From the NCBI RefSeq assembly GCF_007828835.1, contig NZ_VIVL01000001.1, positions 62,001 to 126,000 on the forward strand: a stretch of DNA of 64,000 nt, read 5' to 3'. The notes under the pieces are model-generated. The model was not told where the DNA came from, searched no databases, and saw nothing but the letters and a program-made list of their open reading frames with translations. Of the stretch, positions 30,605-39,378 are shown piece after piece; the first letter of the stretch is position 1, and the number at the start of each line of letters is the position of its first letter. Made by a program: the position numbers and the translations under genes. The DNA comes from Variovorax beijingensis (GTDB taxonomy: Bacteria > Pseudomonadota > Gammaproteobacteria > Burkholderiales > Burkholderiaceae_C).

Positions 30605-30619
30605 TAGGGGTTATCCCTA
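30605..30619. promoter_or_regulatory. TAGGG-N5-CCCTA palindrome, second copy
   Basis: TAGGGGTTATCCCTA lies between the 57-codon gene and the metallophosphoesterase. Read on the minus strand it contains ATATTAGGG followed by four bases and CCCCTA, matching the site at 29,332 over its left half and palindrome. Confidence 0.6.
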
Positions 30620-30681
30620 ATATTGGAAGCCCTACTTCATGCGCTTTGTGCATGGGCTGATTCCCCTAGACTGGCCACACG

Positions 30682-31497
30682 ATGCGCAAGATGAAGCTGC
30701 AACTGCTGTCCGACCTGCACCTGGAGTCCCACCCCCGCTTCCAGGCCGAGCCTGCGCCCGGCGCCGACATGCTGGTGCTGGCGGGCGACATCGGCTCCTA
30801 CCAGGAAGGCTCGCGCCTGACCGACCCCGACTTCGGCCTGGGCCGTTTCTCGCCCCGCAACGGCTGGCCGGTGCCCGTGATGTACGTGCCGGGCAACCAC
30901 GAATACGACAACACCGATTTCGACCAGACCCACGAGCGCCTGCGCGCGCTGTGCCGGGAGCTCGACATTCTCTGGCTGGAGCGCGAGACCCTGGTGATCG
31001 ACGGCATCCGCTTCATCGGCACCACGCTCTGGGCCGACTTCGACGCGCTGGTGGAACCCACCGACGGCTTGGCCGAGGCGCTCAAGAAGCGCGGCAAGGC
31101 CATGCGCGCGGCCGACTTCTATCTCGAGAAAGCCGCCACGGTGCGCCATGGCCAGCCCTTCATGGCCGGCGCCATGCGGGAGCAGGGGCTGGCCTGCCAG
31201 GCCTGGCTCGAACAGGCGCTGGCCGAGCCTTTCGACGGCGCCACGGTCGCCATCACGCATTTCGCGCCCAGCCTCGCCAGCGCCGATCCACGCTACGGCC
31301 TCACGCCCGGCACCGCGGGCTTCTGCAATTCGCTCGATGCGCTGCTGCCGCGCGCCCGGCTGTGGCTGCACGGCCACCTGCACTGCCCCTCCGACTACGT
31401 GAAGGACGGCTGCCGCGTGGTCGCCAACCCGCTCGGCTACAAGGGCAAGGGCGAACAGGAAGGCTTTCGGCCGGACCTGCTGATCGAGGTGCCCTGA
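30682..31497 (+). CDS. Metallophosphoesterase
   Basis: A 271-residue calcineurin-like phosphoesterase. All five metal-binding blocks are visible: SDLHLESH, LAGDIG, PGNHEYD, THFAPS and HGHLHCPSDY. No signal peptide is present, so it is cytoplasmic. Substrate could be a phosphodiester, phosphomonoester or nucleotide. It starts MRKMKLQLLSD at 30682, and the second methionine (30691) is possible. Its promoter region holds the TAGGG/CCCTA palindrome. Confidence 0.9.
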   Translation: MRKMKLQLLSDLHLESHPRFQAEPAPGADMLVLAGDIGSYQEGSRLTDPDFGLGRFSPRNGWPVPVMYVPGNHEYDNTDFDQTHERLRALCRELDILWLERETLVIDGIRFIGTTLWADFDALVEPTDGLAEALKKRGKAMRAADFYLEKAATVRHGQPFMAGAMREQGLACQAWLEQALAEPFDGATVAITHFAPSLASADPRYGLTPGTAGFCNSLDALLPRARLWLHGHLHCPSDYVKDGCRVVANPLGYKGKGEQEGFRPDLLIEVP

Positions 31498-31504
31498 GCG
31501 CGCG

Positions 31505-33088
31505 CTACAGCAGCTCTTCACCCACGATCGGCAGCAGCAGCCAGTTCTTGAAGCGCAGCCAGAGAAACTCGCCGGGCTCGTCCTCGTGGACGATGTCGCC
31601 GCCGGCGTCGTCGTATTCCAGCCATTGCACGCGGCGCCCGCCCGGCGCGAGCCGCAGCCGGTAGCCCAGGCTCACGCGCTCGCCGCTCATGAGCCTTTCG
31701 TAGTCGGCCACGAGCGCCGGGCTGTCGATCACGAGGCCCATTTCGGTGTTCACCGCGGCCGAGCGGCGGTCGAGGTTCATGGAGCCGACAAAGATGCGCT
31801 CGCCATCGATCACCGCGAGCTTGGCGTGCAGCCGGCTGATCGAGTGCCCGAAATTGCCGAAGCGCCCCGAGCGCCCGGTCAGCCGGGGCGCGATTTCGTA
31901 GATGGTGACGCCGATCTTCAGCATGTCGGCGCGGTAGCGTTCGTAGCCCGCGTAGGCCAGCGGTTCGTCGGTGGCGCCGAGCGAGTTGGTCACCACGGTG
32001 ATGCGCCCGCCACGCTCGATGGCCTGCTTCATCATCGCCATGCCGCGCGCGCCGGGAATGAAATAGGGCGAACCGATCTTGACTTCGCGCCTGGCCGAAT
32101 TGATGACGCCGAGCGCGCCTGCGGTCACGCTGCCCTCGTAGGCCGCCTCGGAGTTGCGCGTGATCTTCGCGGGGTCGTCCACGAACAGCGTGGATGGCGC
32201 CCATTGCAGCTCGAGCCTGCCGGTGGCGAGCTGTTCGCCCACGGGCGAATGGTCCAGCACGTCGCGCGGGCGGATGCGCACGTCGGGCAGCGCGGCGGCC
32301 GCGAGGGCGTCGAAGCGCTTCTGCGCCTCTTCGGCCGCCATGCGCTGCGGCACGATGCGCTCGATGGGCCAGACATGCTCGCTGTTCCAGTAGCGGTCGA
32401 AGCCTTCGGACATCCGGCGCACCACCGGCCCGCAGGAGAGCACGTCCATGTCGATGAAGTTCGCCGCCGTGCCGCGCATGAAGTATTCGTTGGCGATGTT
32501 GCGGCCGCCCGAGACGGCAAAGCTGTTGTCGGCCACCAGCAGCTTGTTGTGCATGCGGTGGTTGATGCGGCCGAAGTCGCCCAGCGAGAACAGGAGCCGC
32601 AGCGCGAACGAGTCGGCACGCGAAGGCAGCGGATTGAACAGCCGCACCTCGACGTTGGGAAAGGCCGAAAGCGCGCTGAACACCTCGTCCTCGCCGGCGG
32701 TGTAGAGATCGTCCACCAGGAGGCGCACCCGCACGCCGCGCGCGGCGGCCTCGCGCAGTTCGCGCAGCAGCAGCAGGCCGACGTCGTCGTTCTGGATCAG
32801 GTAGTACTGCACGTCGAGCGACTTCTCGGCATGCCGCGCGAGCGAAATGCGCGCGTCGAAGGCAAAGGCCGCCTCCGGCAGCAGCCGGAAGCCCGACAGC
32901 GATGCGGGCTCCTGCGGCGCGCGCAGCCGCGCCAGCTGGCCGAGCGCAGTGTCAGCGACATCGGTGATGGCCGCGGACGGCGCGCTGGGCTGTGGCGGCG
33001 GCAGGCCCGCGCAGCCCGCCAGCCACGCCGAGGCCACGGCGACCCACACCAGGGCTGCGAGTCTGCGGATAGAGCAAGAGGCTGCCAT
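31505..33088 (-). CDS. Phospholipase D family lipoprotein (cardiolipin-synthase-like)
   Basis: A 527-residue PLD-superfamily protein. It has a lipoprotein signal (LAALVWVAVASAWLAGC) and two HKD motifs: HNKLLVADNSFAVSGGRN and HAKLAVIDGERIFVGSMN. The layout and the start of the mature domain (HAEKSLDVQYYLIQNDDVG) match ClsC-like phosphatidyltransferases, which make cardiolipin from phospholipids. Other PLD activities are possible. The ATG at 33088 overlaps a palindromic CCATGG. Extensions upstream run through the divergent gene and are rejected. It is convergent with the phosphoesterase gene, 7 bases apart. Confidence 0.9.
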   Translation of the reverse strand: MAASCSIRRLAALVWVAVASAWLAGCAGLPPPQPSAPSAAITDVADTALGQLARLRAPQEPASLSGFRLLPEAAFAFDARISLARHAEKSLDVQYYLIQNDDVGLLLLRELREAAARGVRVRLLVDDLYTAGEDEVFSALSAFPNVEVRLFNPLPSRADSFALRLLFSLGDFGRINHRMHNKLLVADNSFAVSGGRNIANEYFMRGTAANFIDMDVLSCGPVVRRMSEGFDRYWNSEHVWPIERIVPQRMAAEEAQKRFDALAAAALPDVRIRPRDVLDHSPVGEQLATGRLELQWAPSTLFVDDPAKITRNSEAAYEGSVTAGALGVINSARREVKIGSPYFIPGARGMAMMKQAIERGGRITVVTNSLGATDEPLAYAGYERYRADMLKIGVTIYEIAPRLTGRSGRFGNFGHSISRLHAKLAVIDGERIFVGSMNLDRRSAAVNTEMGLVIDSPALVADYERLMSGERVSLGYRLRLAPGGRRVQWLEYDDAGGDIVHEDEPGEFLWLRFKNWLLLPIVGEELL

Positions 33089-33164
33089 GGCCCGCACTGT
33101 AGCCGGCGGTGGGCTTGGGCGCAGCCCTATGATCGCGCTCACAAAAAAAGGAAAAAGGACACGC

Positions 33165-34394
33165 GTGCTCAACGGCTTGTGGCTGGGTTTCTTCGCAGTG
33201 GCGATGCTGGCGGCGCTCGGGCGCTGGCTCGTGGGCGGCGATCCGGCGGTCTTCGCGGCGATCGTCGAAAGCCTGTTCGCGATGGCGCGGCTCGCGGTCG
33301 AGGTGATGGTGCTGCTGTTCGGCACGCTCACACTGTGGCTCGGCTTCCTGCGCATCGCAGAGGCGGCGGGGCTGGTGGGCTGGCTCGCGCGCCTGCTGGG
33401 CCCGCTGTTCCGGCGGCTCATGCCCGGCGTGCCCGCGGGCCATCCGGCGCTGGGCCTGATCACGATGAACTTCGCGGCCAATGCGCTCGGGCTCGACAAC
33501 GCGGCCACGCCCATCGGCCTGAAGGCGATGCGCGAGCTGCAGCGGCTCAACCCCGATCCGGTCACGGCCACCAATGCGCAGATCCTGTTCCTGGTGCTCA
33601 ACGCCTCTTCGCTCACGCTGCTGCCCGTGACGATCTTCATGTACCGCGCACAGCAGGGCGCGAGCGATCCGACGATGGTGTTCCTGCCGATCCTGCTGGC
33701 CACCAGCGCATCGACGCTGGTCGGCCTGCTCTCGGTGGCCGTGGCGCAGCGCCTGCGGCTGTGGGACCCGGTGGTGCTGGCCTACCTGGTGCCGGGCGCG
33801 CTGCTGCTGGGCGGCTTCATGGCGCTCTTGGGCACGCTCTCGGCGGCGGCCATTGCGTCGCTCTCCTCGCTCATGGGCAATCTTGCGCTGTTCGGCGTGA
33901 TCATCGTGTTCCTGCTGGCCGGTGCGATCCGCCGCATCAAGGTCTACGAGTGTTTCATCGAGGGCGCGAAGGAAGGCTTCGATATCGCGAAGAACCTGCT
34001 GCCCTACCTGGTGGCGATGCTGTGCGCGGTCGGCGTGCTGCGCGCCTCGGGTGCGCTGGACTTCGTGCTCGGCGGCCTGCGCTGGCTGGTGAGCGCGGGC
34101 GGCTGGGATGCGCGCTTCGTCGACGCCATGCCCACCGCCCTGGTCAAGCCCTTCTCGGGCAGCGCGGCGCGCGCGATGCTGATCGAAACCATGAAGAGCC
34201 AGGGCGTGGACAGCTTCCCGGCCCTCGTGGCCGCCACCATCCAGGGCAGCACCGAGACCACCTTCTACGTGCTGGCGGTGTACTTCGGCGCGGTCGGCAT
34301 CCAGCGCGCGCGGCATGCGGTGGCCTGCGCGCTCGCGGCCGAACTGGCGGGCGTGGTGGCGGCGGTTGCGGTCTGCTACTGGTTCTTTGGCTGA
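33165..34394 (+). CDS. SpmA/SpmB-like nucleoside-recognition-domain membrane protein (fusion)
   Basis: A 409-residue multi-span membrane protein made of two nucleoside-recognition (Gate) domains. The first half (LNGLWLGFFAVAMLAALGRW) is like SpmA. The second half (SLMGNLALFGVIIVFLLAGA) is like SpmB. In Bacillus these are separate genes for spore maturation, but this host should not form spores, so another transport or maturation role is likely. The GTG at 33165 is chosen because AAGGA lies 8 bases before it. The ATG at 33129 lacks such a site. The 3' end overlaps the convergent alkylsulfatase gene by 19 bases. Confidence 0.87.
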   Translation: MLNGLWLGFFAVAMLAALGRWLVGGDPAVFAAIVESLFAMARLAVEVMVLLFGTLTLWLGFLRIAEAAGLVGWLARLLGPLFRRLMPGVPAGHPALGLITMNFAANALGLDNAATPIGLKAMRELQRLNPDPVTATNAQILFLVLNASSLTLLPVTIFMYRAQQGASDPTMVFLPILLATSASTLVGLLSVAVAQRLRLWDPVVLAYLVPGALLLGGFMALLGTLSAAAIASLSSLMGNLALFGVIIVFLLAGAIRRIKVYECFIEGAKEGFDIAKNLLPYLVAMLCAVGVLRASGALDFVLGGLRWLVSAGGWDARFVDAMPTALVKPFSGSAARAMLIETMKSQGVDSFPALVAATIQGSTETTFYVLAVYFGAVGIQRARHAVACALAAELAGVVAAVAVCYWFFG

Positions 34395-36388
34395 TCCTGG
34401 CTGCGGGCGGCTTGCTTGCGCGGCTCGACCACGGGAAACATCGGCTCGAAGGTATCGAGCATCGACAGCAGCTCGCCGAGCTTCGCGCGGTTGCCTTCGA
34501 TCTTCACCAGTCCCGACTGAACCGCCTCGGGAAAAGTCGTCTGTTTCAGCGTGATCGCATCGAGCGTCGCGCGGCCCAGCGTCACGGTGGCATCCGCCCC
34601 GCTCGCCTGCAGGCCCGCCACATGCGTGAGCGCCGAGTTCTCCAGCGTCAGCACGAACTTCTGGTTCGAATCGGTGAAGTGCCAGTTGATGACCATCGCC
34701 TTGCCCTCGGCCTTGGCGGCATCGAGCCGCACGCCGAGGAAGTCGAAGAACAGGTCGTTGCTCACGGCCTTGAGCGTGTCGGCGTTCGAGCTGCTGGCGC
34801 CGGGGATCTTCGGCACGCCGTTGCGCAGTTCCATCGCGCCCACCAGGTAGGCGCTGCGCCAGGTGCCGGCCTCCGACTGGTAGCCCAGCTGCTCGAGCGC
34901 ATCGGCGCCGAGTTCGCGTGCCGCGCGGTTGGCGGGATCGGCGTAGACAACCTGGCTCATCGCGCTCGCGACCCAGCGGAACTCGCCCTGCCTGAAGTCT
35001 TCGCGGGCGCGTGCGATCACGGCGTCGGCACCGCCCATGTATTCGACCGTCTTCTTCGCATGGTCCACCGGCGGCAGCGGATTCAGGTTGGCCGGATTGG
35101 CGTCGTACCAGCCCAGGTACTTCTGGTACACGGCCTTGGCGTTGTGCCGCAGCGTGCCGTAGTAGCCGCGCGCGGACCATTCCTGCTCCAGGCTCGCAGG
35201 CATGCGCAGCGTCTCGGCGATGTCGGCCGCGGTGTAGCCGTGGTTGAGCAGGCGCAGCGACTGGTCGTTGATGAACTTGTACATGTCGCGTTGCTTCTTC
35301 AGCAGGTCGACGATGCGATCGCGGCCGGTGGTGGGCCAGTGGTGCTGGGCGATCAGCACGTCCGTCTTTTCGCCGAAGGCCACGCGCGCCTGGTCGATGT
35401 ACCTGGCCCACAGGTTGCCGTCGCGCACTTCGGCGCCGCGGATCGTGTAGAGGTTGTGCATGTTGTGCGTCACGTCCTCCGCCATGTTGAGCACGCGGAA
35501 CTGCGGCAGGTACATGAGCATTTCCGACGGCGCCTCCGAACCCGGCACCAGCTGGAACACGATCTCCACGCCATCGATGGTGCGCCGCTCCGTGGCCTTC
35601 TCGATGGTCGACGTGGGCGCGATCAGCGTGATGGTGCCGCGCGCGAGCGCCTTGCCCAGGCCGGTATCGACCTGCCCGCGCACACCGGGCGGCAGCAGCG
35701 TGCCGAACTGGTACTGCGAACGCCGGCTCATCGCGTTGCCCGCGAGGATGTTCTCCGCCACTGCCGTTTCCATGAAACCCGAGGGTGCAATGACCTGCAC
35801 CTTGCCGGCAGCCACATCGTCTTCGCTGACCACGCCCTTCACGCCGCCGAAGTGGTCGGCGTGCCCATGCGTGTAGATCACCGTGCCGACCGGCTTCTTC
35901 GGCCGGTGCTGGTGGTACAGCGCGAGCGCGGCGCGCGCGGTCTCCGCCGTGAGCAGCGGATCGATGACGATCAGCGAGTTGTCGCCTTCGACGATGGTCA
36001 TGTTCGCGATGTCGAAGCCGCGCACCTGGTAGACACGATCGGTCACCTTGAACAGGCCGTGAATCGCATTGAGCTGCGCCTGCCGCCACAGGCTCGGGTT
36101 GACCGTGTCGGCCGCTTCGTTCGTCTTGAGGAAGTCATAGGGCGTCATGCTCCAGGCCGGGCGCGGGCCGGCGCCGGGCACCACCGCATCGGGCACCGTG
36201 CCGATGAAGCCGCGCATCGCGTCCTCGAAGTCCTGCCGGTTGGCGAAGGGCAGCGCCCTTGCCATGGCGGCATTGGCCTTCAGCGTGGCGGACTCGGGCG
36301 CCTTGGGCGCGATCTGCGCGAAGGACGGCGCGCCGCCGAGCGCGCAAGCCAGTGCGGCGAGGACGGCAGAGAAGGAAAAAGCGTGCAT
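34376..36388 (-). CDS. SdsA/YjcS-type alkyl sulfatase
   Basis: A 670-residue metallo-beta-lactamase-fold alkyl sulfatase with a Sec signal peptide (MHAFSFSAVLAALACALGG, cleavage after SFA). The zinc site is YTHGHADHFGG, followed by ETAVAENILAGNAMSRRSQY and later AEDVTHNMHNLYTIRGAEVRD. The C-terminal 120 residues form the SCP2-like domain (NWHFTDSNQKFVLTLENSAL). It should hydrolyse primary alkyl sulfates such as dodecyl sulfate to sulfate and alcohol in the periplasm. A LysR gene is divergent at 36497 with two inverted repeats between them, so it is likely induced by sulfate esters or a sulfur signal. Confidence 0.92.
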   Translation of the reverse strand: MHAFSFSAVLAALACALGGAPSFAQIAPKAPESATLKANAAMARALPFANRQDFEDAMRGFIGTVPDAVVPGAGPRPAWSMTPYDFLKTNEAADTVNPSLWRQAQLNAIHGLFKVTDRVYQVRGFDIANMTIVEGDNSLIVIDPLLTAETARAALALYHQHRPKKPVGTVIYTHGHADHFGGVKGVVSEDDVAAGKVQVIAPSGFMETAVAENILAGNAMSRRSQYQFGTLLPPGVRGQVDTGLGKALARGTITLIAPTSTIEKATERRTIDGVEIVFQLVPGSEAPSEMLMYLPQFRVLNMAEDVTHNMHNLYTIRGAEVRDGNLWARYIDQARVAFGEKTDVLIAQHHWPTTGRDRIVDLLKKQRDMYKFINDQSLRLLNHGYTAADIAETLRMPASLEQEWSARGYYGTLRHNAKAVYQKYLGWYDANPANLNPLPPVDHAKKTVEYMGGADAVIARAREDFRQGEFRWVASAMSQVVYADPANRAARELGADALEQLGYQSEAGTWRSAYLVGAMELRNGVPKIPGASSSNADTLKAVSNDLFFDFLGVRLDAAKAEGKAMVINWHFTDSNQKFVLTLENSALTHVAGLQASGADATVTLGRATLDAITLKQTTFPEAVQSGLVKIEGNRAKLGELLSMLDTFEPMFPVVEPRKQAARSQDQPKNQ

Positions 36389-36423
36389 CGTGTCTCTTTG
36401 TCTTTGGCGAAAAGCAGGAACAG

Positions 36424-36462
36424 CGAGCGATTCTCCGAATCGCTCGAAGCATTGGCAAATGC
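36424..36462. promoter_or_regulatory. Two inverted repeats in the alkylsulfatase/LysR promoter
   Basis: A perfect 10+3+10 inverted repeat (36424-36446, CGAGCGATTC on the left) is followed by GCATTGGCAAATGC (36449-36462). The second has the T-N-A dyad form of a LysR box. Both fit binding by the divergent LysR. Confidence 0.6.
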
Positions 36463-36496
36463 AAAATATGAGTTCTCTTTTTAACCAGAACGCAAA

Positions 36497-37408
36497 ATGC
36501 AGCTGCGCCAGCTCCAGCATCTCGTCGCGCTCGCGGAGCAGGGCAGCTTCGGCCGCGCCGCGCAGGCCGTGCACCTGTCGCAGCCCGCGCTCTCGCGCAG
36601 CATCGACACCCTCGAGGACAGCCTGCAAGCGCGCCTGATCGACCGCGCCTACGGCACCGTGCGCTTCACGCAGGCAGGCGAGCTCGTGCTCGCGCGCGCC
36701 CGCGAGCTCCTCGCGGATGCGCAGCAGATCCAGCGCGACGTGCTGCAGCTCGAAGGCCTCGCGATCGGCAGCCTTGCCGTGGGTCTCGGCCCCTTCGCCG
36801 CCAGCACGCTCGGCCGCATGGCCCTGTCGCTGATGACGCAGCGCCATCCGCAACTGCTCATGCGCATGGAAGTGGCCGACACCGCCACGCTCTGCGAGCG
36901 CCTGCACCGGCGGCAGCTGGACCTGTTCATCGCCGACACCCGCGACCTGAAGAAGCAGCCCGGACTGAAGCTCGCGCGCCTGCCCGACCTGCCGGTCTCG
37001 TTCTTCGTGCAGCCCAGGCACCCGCTGCGCCGCCTGAAGCAGGTGACGCTGGAAAGGGCCATGGACCATCCCCTGGCCGGTCCGAACCTGCCCGCCGAAG
37101 TGGCCGCATATTTCGATCGCCAGACTCGGCGCAGCGACCGCGGCGCATTCAGCGTGACCTGCGACGACGCCGGCACCCTTCGCCATCTGGCCCTGACTGC
37201 CAATGCGGTGATCCTCGCGCCGCATGCGCCGGCCCTGGACACCGACACGAACGCCCTCGCGCCCCTGCCGATCGTCGGCTTTGCAGGCATGCGGACGCAC
37301 TACAGCCTGGTGACGCTTGCGGGCCGCACGCCCTCGGCCGCCGCCAGTGCCTATACCCGGCTCGTGACAGAGTTGATGGGCCCGGCCAAGCAGCCCGCCG
37401 TGCGCTGA
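36497..37408 (+). CDS. LysR family transcriptional regulator
   Basis: A 303-residue LysR regulator with the helix-turn-helix at about residues 3-60 (LQHLVALAEQGSFGRAAQAV, then QPALSRSIDTLEDSL) and a periplasmic-binding-like effector domain starting near 92. It is divergent from the alkylsulfatase gene and is the obvious candidate regulator of it. The 3' end lies 41 bases before a flavin reductase gene on the same strand. Confidence 0.92.
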   Translation: MQLRQLQHLVALAEQGSFGRAAQAVHLSQPALSRSIDTLEDSLQARLIDRAYGTVRFTQAGELVLARARELLADAQQIQRDVLQLEGLAIGSLAVGLGPFAASTLGRMALSLMTQRHPQLLMRMEVADTATLCERLHRRQLDLFIADTRDLKKQPGLKLARLPDLPVSFFVQPRHPLRRLKQVTLERAMDHPLAGPNLPAEVAAYFDRQTRRSDRGAFSVTCDDAGTLRHLALTANAVILAPHAPALDTDTNALAPLPIVGFAGMRTHYSLVTLAGRTPSAAASAYTRLVTELMGPAKQPAVR

Positions 37409-37449
37409 GCCAAAATGGTCCTCCTGCCGATCATCGCCCAGCCTTTTCC

Positions 37450-37959
37450 GTGACCACTCCCCGCCGGGCCAAGCCCCCCACCTTTTCGCCCGACGAGTTC
37501 CGCGAAGCGCTCGGCATGTTCGCCACCGGCGTGACCATCGTCACCGCGCGCTCGGCCGAAGGCACGCTGGTCGGCCTCACGGCCAACTCGTTCAATTCGG
37601 TGTCGCTCGCGCCGCCGCTGGTGCTGTGGAGCCTGGCGCGCGCGGCCGGCTCGATGCCGGCGCTCAGCACCGGCTCGCACTACGCCATCAACATCCTGGC
37701 CGCCAACCAGAAGGGGCTGGCCGAGCGCTTCGCCACCAAGAACATCGACCGCTGGGCCGACGTGGCCTTCACCGAGGGGCTTGGCGGCGCGCCGGTGCTG
37801 GCCGGTGCGGCGGCGAGCTTCGAATGCTTCAACCGCAGCCGCTACGACGAGGGCGACCACGTGATCTTCGTCGGCGAGGTGGAGCGCTGCACCCACAACG
37901 CCGGCGCCTCGCCGCTGCTGTTCCACGGCGGGCGCTTCTACACGGAACATCCCTTGTGA
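37450..37959 (+). CDS. Flavin reductase family protein
   Basis: A 169-residue FMN-binding split-barrel protein of the HpaC/NtaB reductase family, which supplies reduced flavin to two-component monooxygenases. Typical segments are FREALGMFATGVTIVTAR, GLTANSFNSVSLAPPLVLW and the C-terminal HVIFVGEVERCTH with GGRFY. It starts with GTG at 37450. It overlaps the next gene by 4 bases (GTGA). No monooxygenase is adjacent. Confidence 0.9.
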   Translation: MTTPRRAKPPTFSPDEFREALGMFATGVTIVTARSAEGTLVGLTANSFNSVSLAPPLVLWSLARAAGSMPALSTGSHYAINILAANQKGLAERFATKNIDRWADVAFTEGLGGAPVLAGAAASFECFNRSRYDEGDHVIFVGEVERCTHNAGASPLLFHGGRFYTEHPL

Positions 37960-38459
37960 GCCGCGGCGCTGCGTTCATGTGCGTGTCGGTGCTGCTGGCT
38001 GCGCAGAACGTGGCGGCGCAGGAGCCGGCAGCACCGCTCAAGCAGAACTGGTTCGACGATCCCTTCTTCCAGGTCTCCGCCGGCCAGCCCGCCTGTGCCA
38101 TGCCCGAAGGCCCGCTCTATACCGCCGAGGAGCGCCGTGCCCAGACCCATTCGCGGCTGGAGCGCGGCACCAGCTGCTGGCTCGCGGGCAAATGCACCGA
38201 CAGCAACGCCTACCGCTACGACAAGCCGCTCGCGCCCAAGGTGCGCGCCGCGCTCTCGGCCGTGCCGGGCGTGCAGAAGGCCAGCGTGTGGGTGATGATC
38301 CAGCGGCGCTGGATCTACCTGCAGGGCTGCGTGCCCTCGGCCGCCGTGGCCAGGAAGCTCGAACGCGCCGCGCGCGCGGTGCCCGATGTCGAAACCGTGG
38401 TGCCCGACCTGATGGTGGGCACGCGGGGCAAGCCGCCTTATCCGGTGGCCGGCCGGTGA
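37956..38459 (+). CDS. Secreted BON-like domain protein
   Basis: A 167-residue protein with a signal peptide (FMCVSVLLAAQNVAA, cleavage before QEPAA). The C-terminal 75 residues resemble a BON domain: LAPKVRAALSAVPGV, then VMIQRRWIYLQGCVPSAAVA and VPDVETVVPDLMVG. Four cysteines (C47, C73, C78 and one in LQGC) could form disulfides. Translation most likely starts at GTG 37956, overlapping the flavin reductase stop. BON domains bind membranes or phospholipids. The precise role is not known. Confidence 0.78.
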   Translation: MSRGAAFMCVSVLLAAQNVAAQEPAAPLKQNWFDDPFFQVSAGQPACAMPEGPLYTAEERRAQTHSRLERGTSCWLAGKCTDSNAYRYDKPLAPKVRAALSAVPGVQKASVWVMIQRRWIYLQGCVPSAAVARKLERAARAVPDVETVVPDLMVGTRGKPPYPVAGR

Positions 38460-38478
38460 ACGAACAACAACGCGACGA

Positions 38479-39378
38479 ATGATCCAGCGCAAGACCCACC
38501 TCGATCCCCTCGCCATCGGCCTTCTGATCGCATGCTGCGCGTTCTGGGGCCTGCAGCAGATCCTCATCAAGACCACCGTCGCCGAAGTGCCTCCGCTCTG
38601 GCAGGCCTCGGTGCGCATGGCGGGCGCCGTGGCGCTGCTCTGGCTCTGGTGCCTGTGGCGCCGCGTGCCGCTGTTCGAGCGCGACGGCACGCTGCCGGGC
38701 GGGCTGCTCGTGGGCCTCCTGTTCGCGGGCGAGTTCGCCTGCATCTACCTGGGGCTGCAGCACACCTCGGCTTCGAGGCTCACGGTGTTCCTGTACACCG
38801 CGCCGTTCTGGGTCTCGCTGCTGCTGCCGCGCTGGGTGCCGGCCGAGCGCCTGCGCGGCCTGCAATGGCTGGGCCTGGGCATTGCCTTCGCGGCGGTACT
38901 GTTCGCATTCAGCGAAGGCTTCGGGCATTCGGGCTCGGGCCAGCTGGTTGGCGATGCGATGGCGATCGTCGGCGGCATGCTCTGGGGCCTGACCACGCTG
39001 GCGCTGCGCACCACGCGGCTCGCCACCGCGAGCGCCGAGAAGGCCCTGTTCTACCAGGTGGCGGTGACCGCGGCCGTGTGCCCGCTGCTGTCGCTGGCGC
39101 TCGGCGAACGCTGGAGCCTCTCGTATTCGGCGTGGGCATGGACCTCGATCGGCCTGCAGACCGTGATCGGCGCCTTCGCGAGCTACCTCACCTGGATGTG
39201 GCTGCTGCGGCACTATCCTGCCACGCAGATGTCGTCGTTCAGCTTTCTGACGCCGCTGTTCGCGCTGGTGTTCGGCGTGGCGCTGCTCGGCGAACCGCTC
39301 ACGCTGCAGCTGATGCTGGCGCTGGTGGGCGTGGGCCTCGGCATCGTGATGGTCAATCGGCGAAAGGCGCGGGCATGA
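38479..39378 (+). CDS. DMT superfamily (EamA) transporter
   Basis: A 299-residue inner-membrane protein with about ten hydrophobic segments in two EamA repeats (LIACCAFWGLQQILIKTTVA and GDAMAIVGGMLWGLTTLALR). These are usually drug or metabolite exporters. It overlaps glutaminase by 4 bases (ATGA), so it may export glutamate or a related amino acid. That is inference from the coupling only. Confidence 0.9.
   Translation: MIQRKTHLDPLAIGLLIACCAFWGLQQILIKTTVAEVPPLWQASVRMAGAVALLWLWCLWRRVPLFERDGTLPGGLLVGLLFAGEFACIYLGLQHTSASRLTVFLYTAPFWVSLLLPRWVPAERLRGLQWLGLGIAFAAVLFAFSEGFGHSGSGQLVGDAMAIVGGMLWGLTTLALRTTRLATASAEKALFYQVAVTAAVCPLLSLALGERWSLSYSAWAWTSIGLQTVIGAFASYLTWMWLLRHYPATQMSSFSFLTPLFALVFGVALLGEPLTLQLMLALVGVGLGIVMVNRRKARA

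Noticed and set aside
31586..36484. A 1,632-codon plus-strand open frame
   Set aside because: It crosses a PLD lipoprotein, the SpmA/B-like gene and the alkylsulfatase in wrong frames. The real proteins explain the same DNA.
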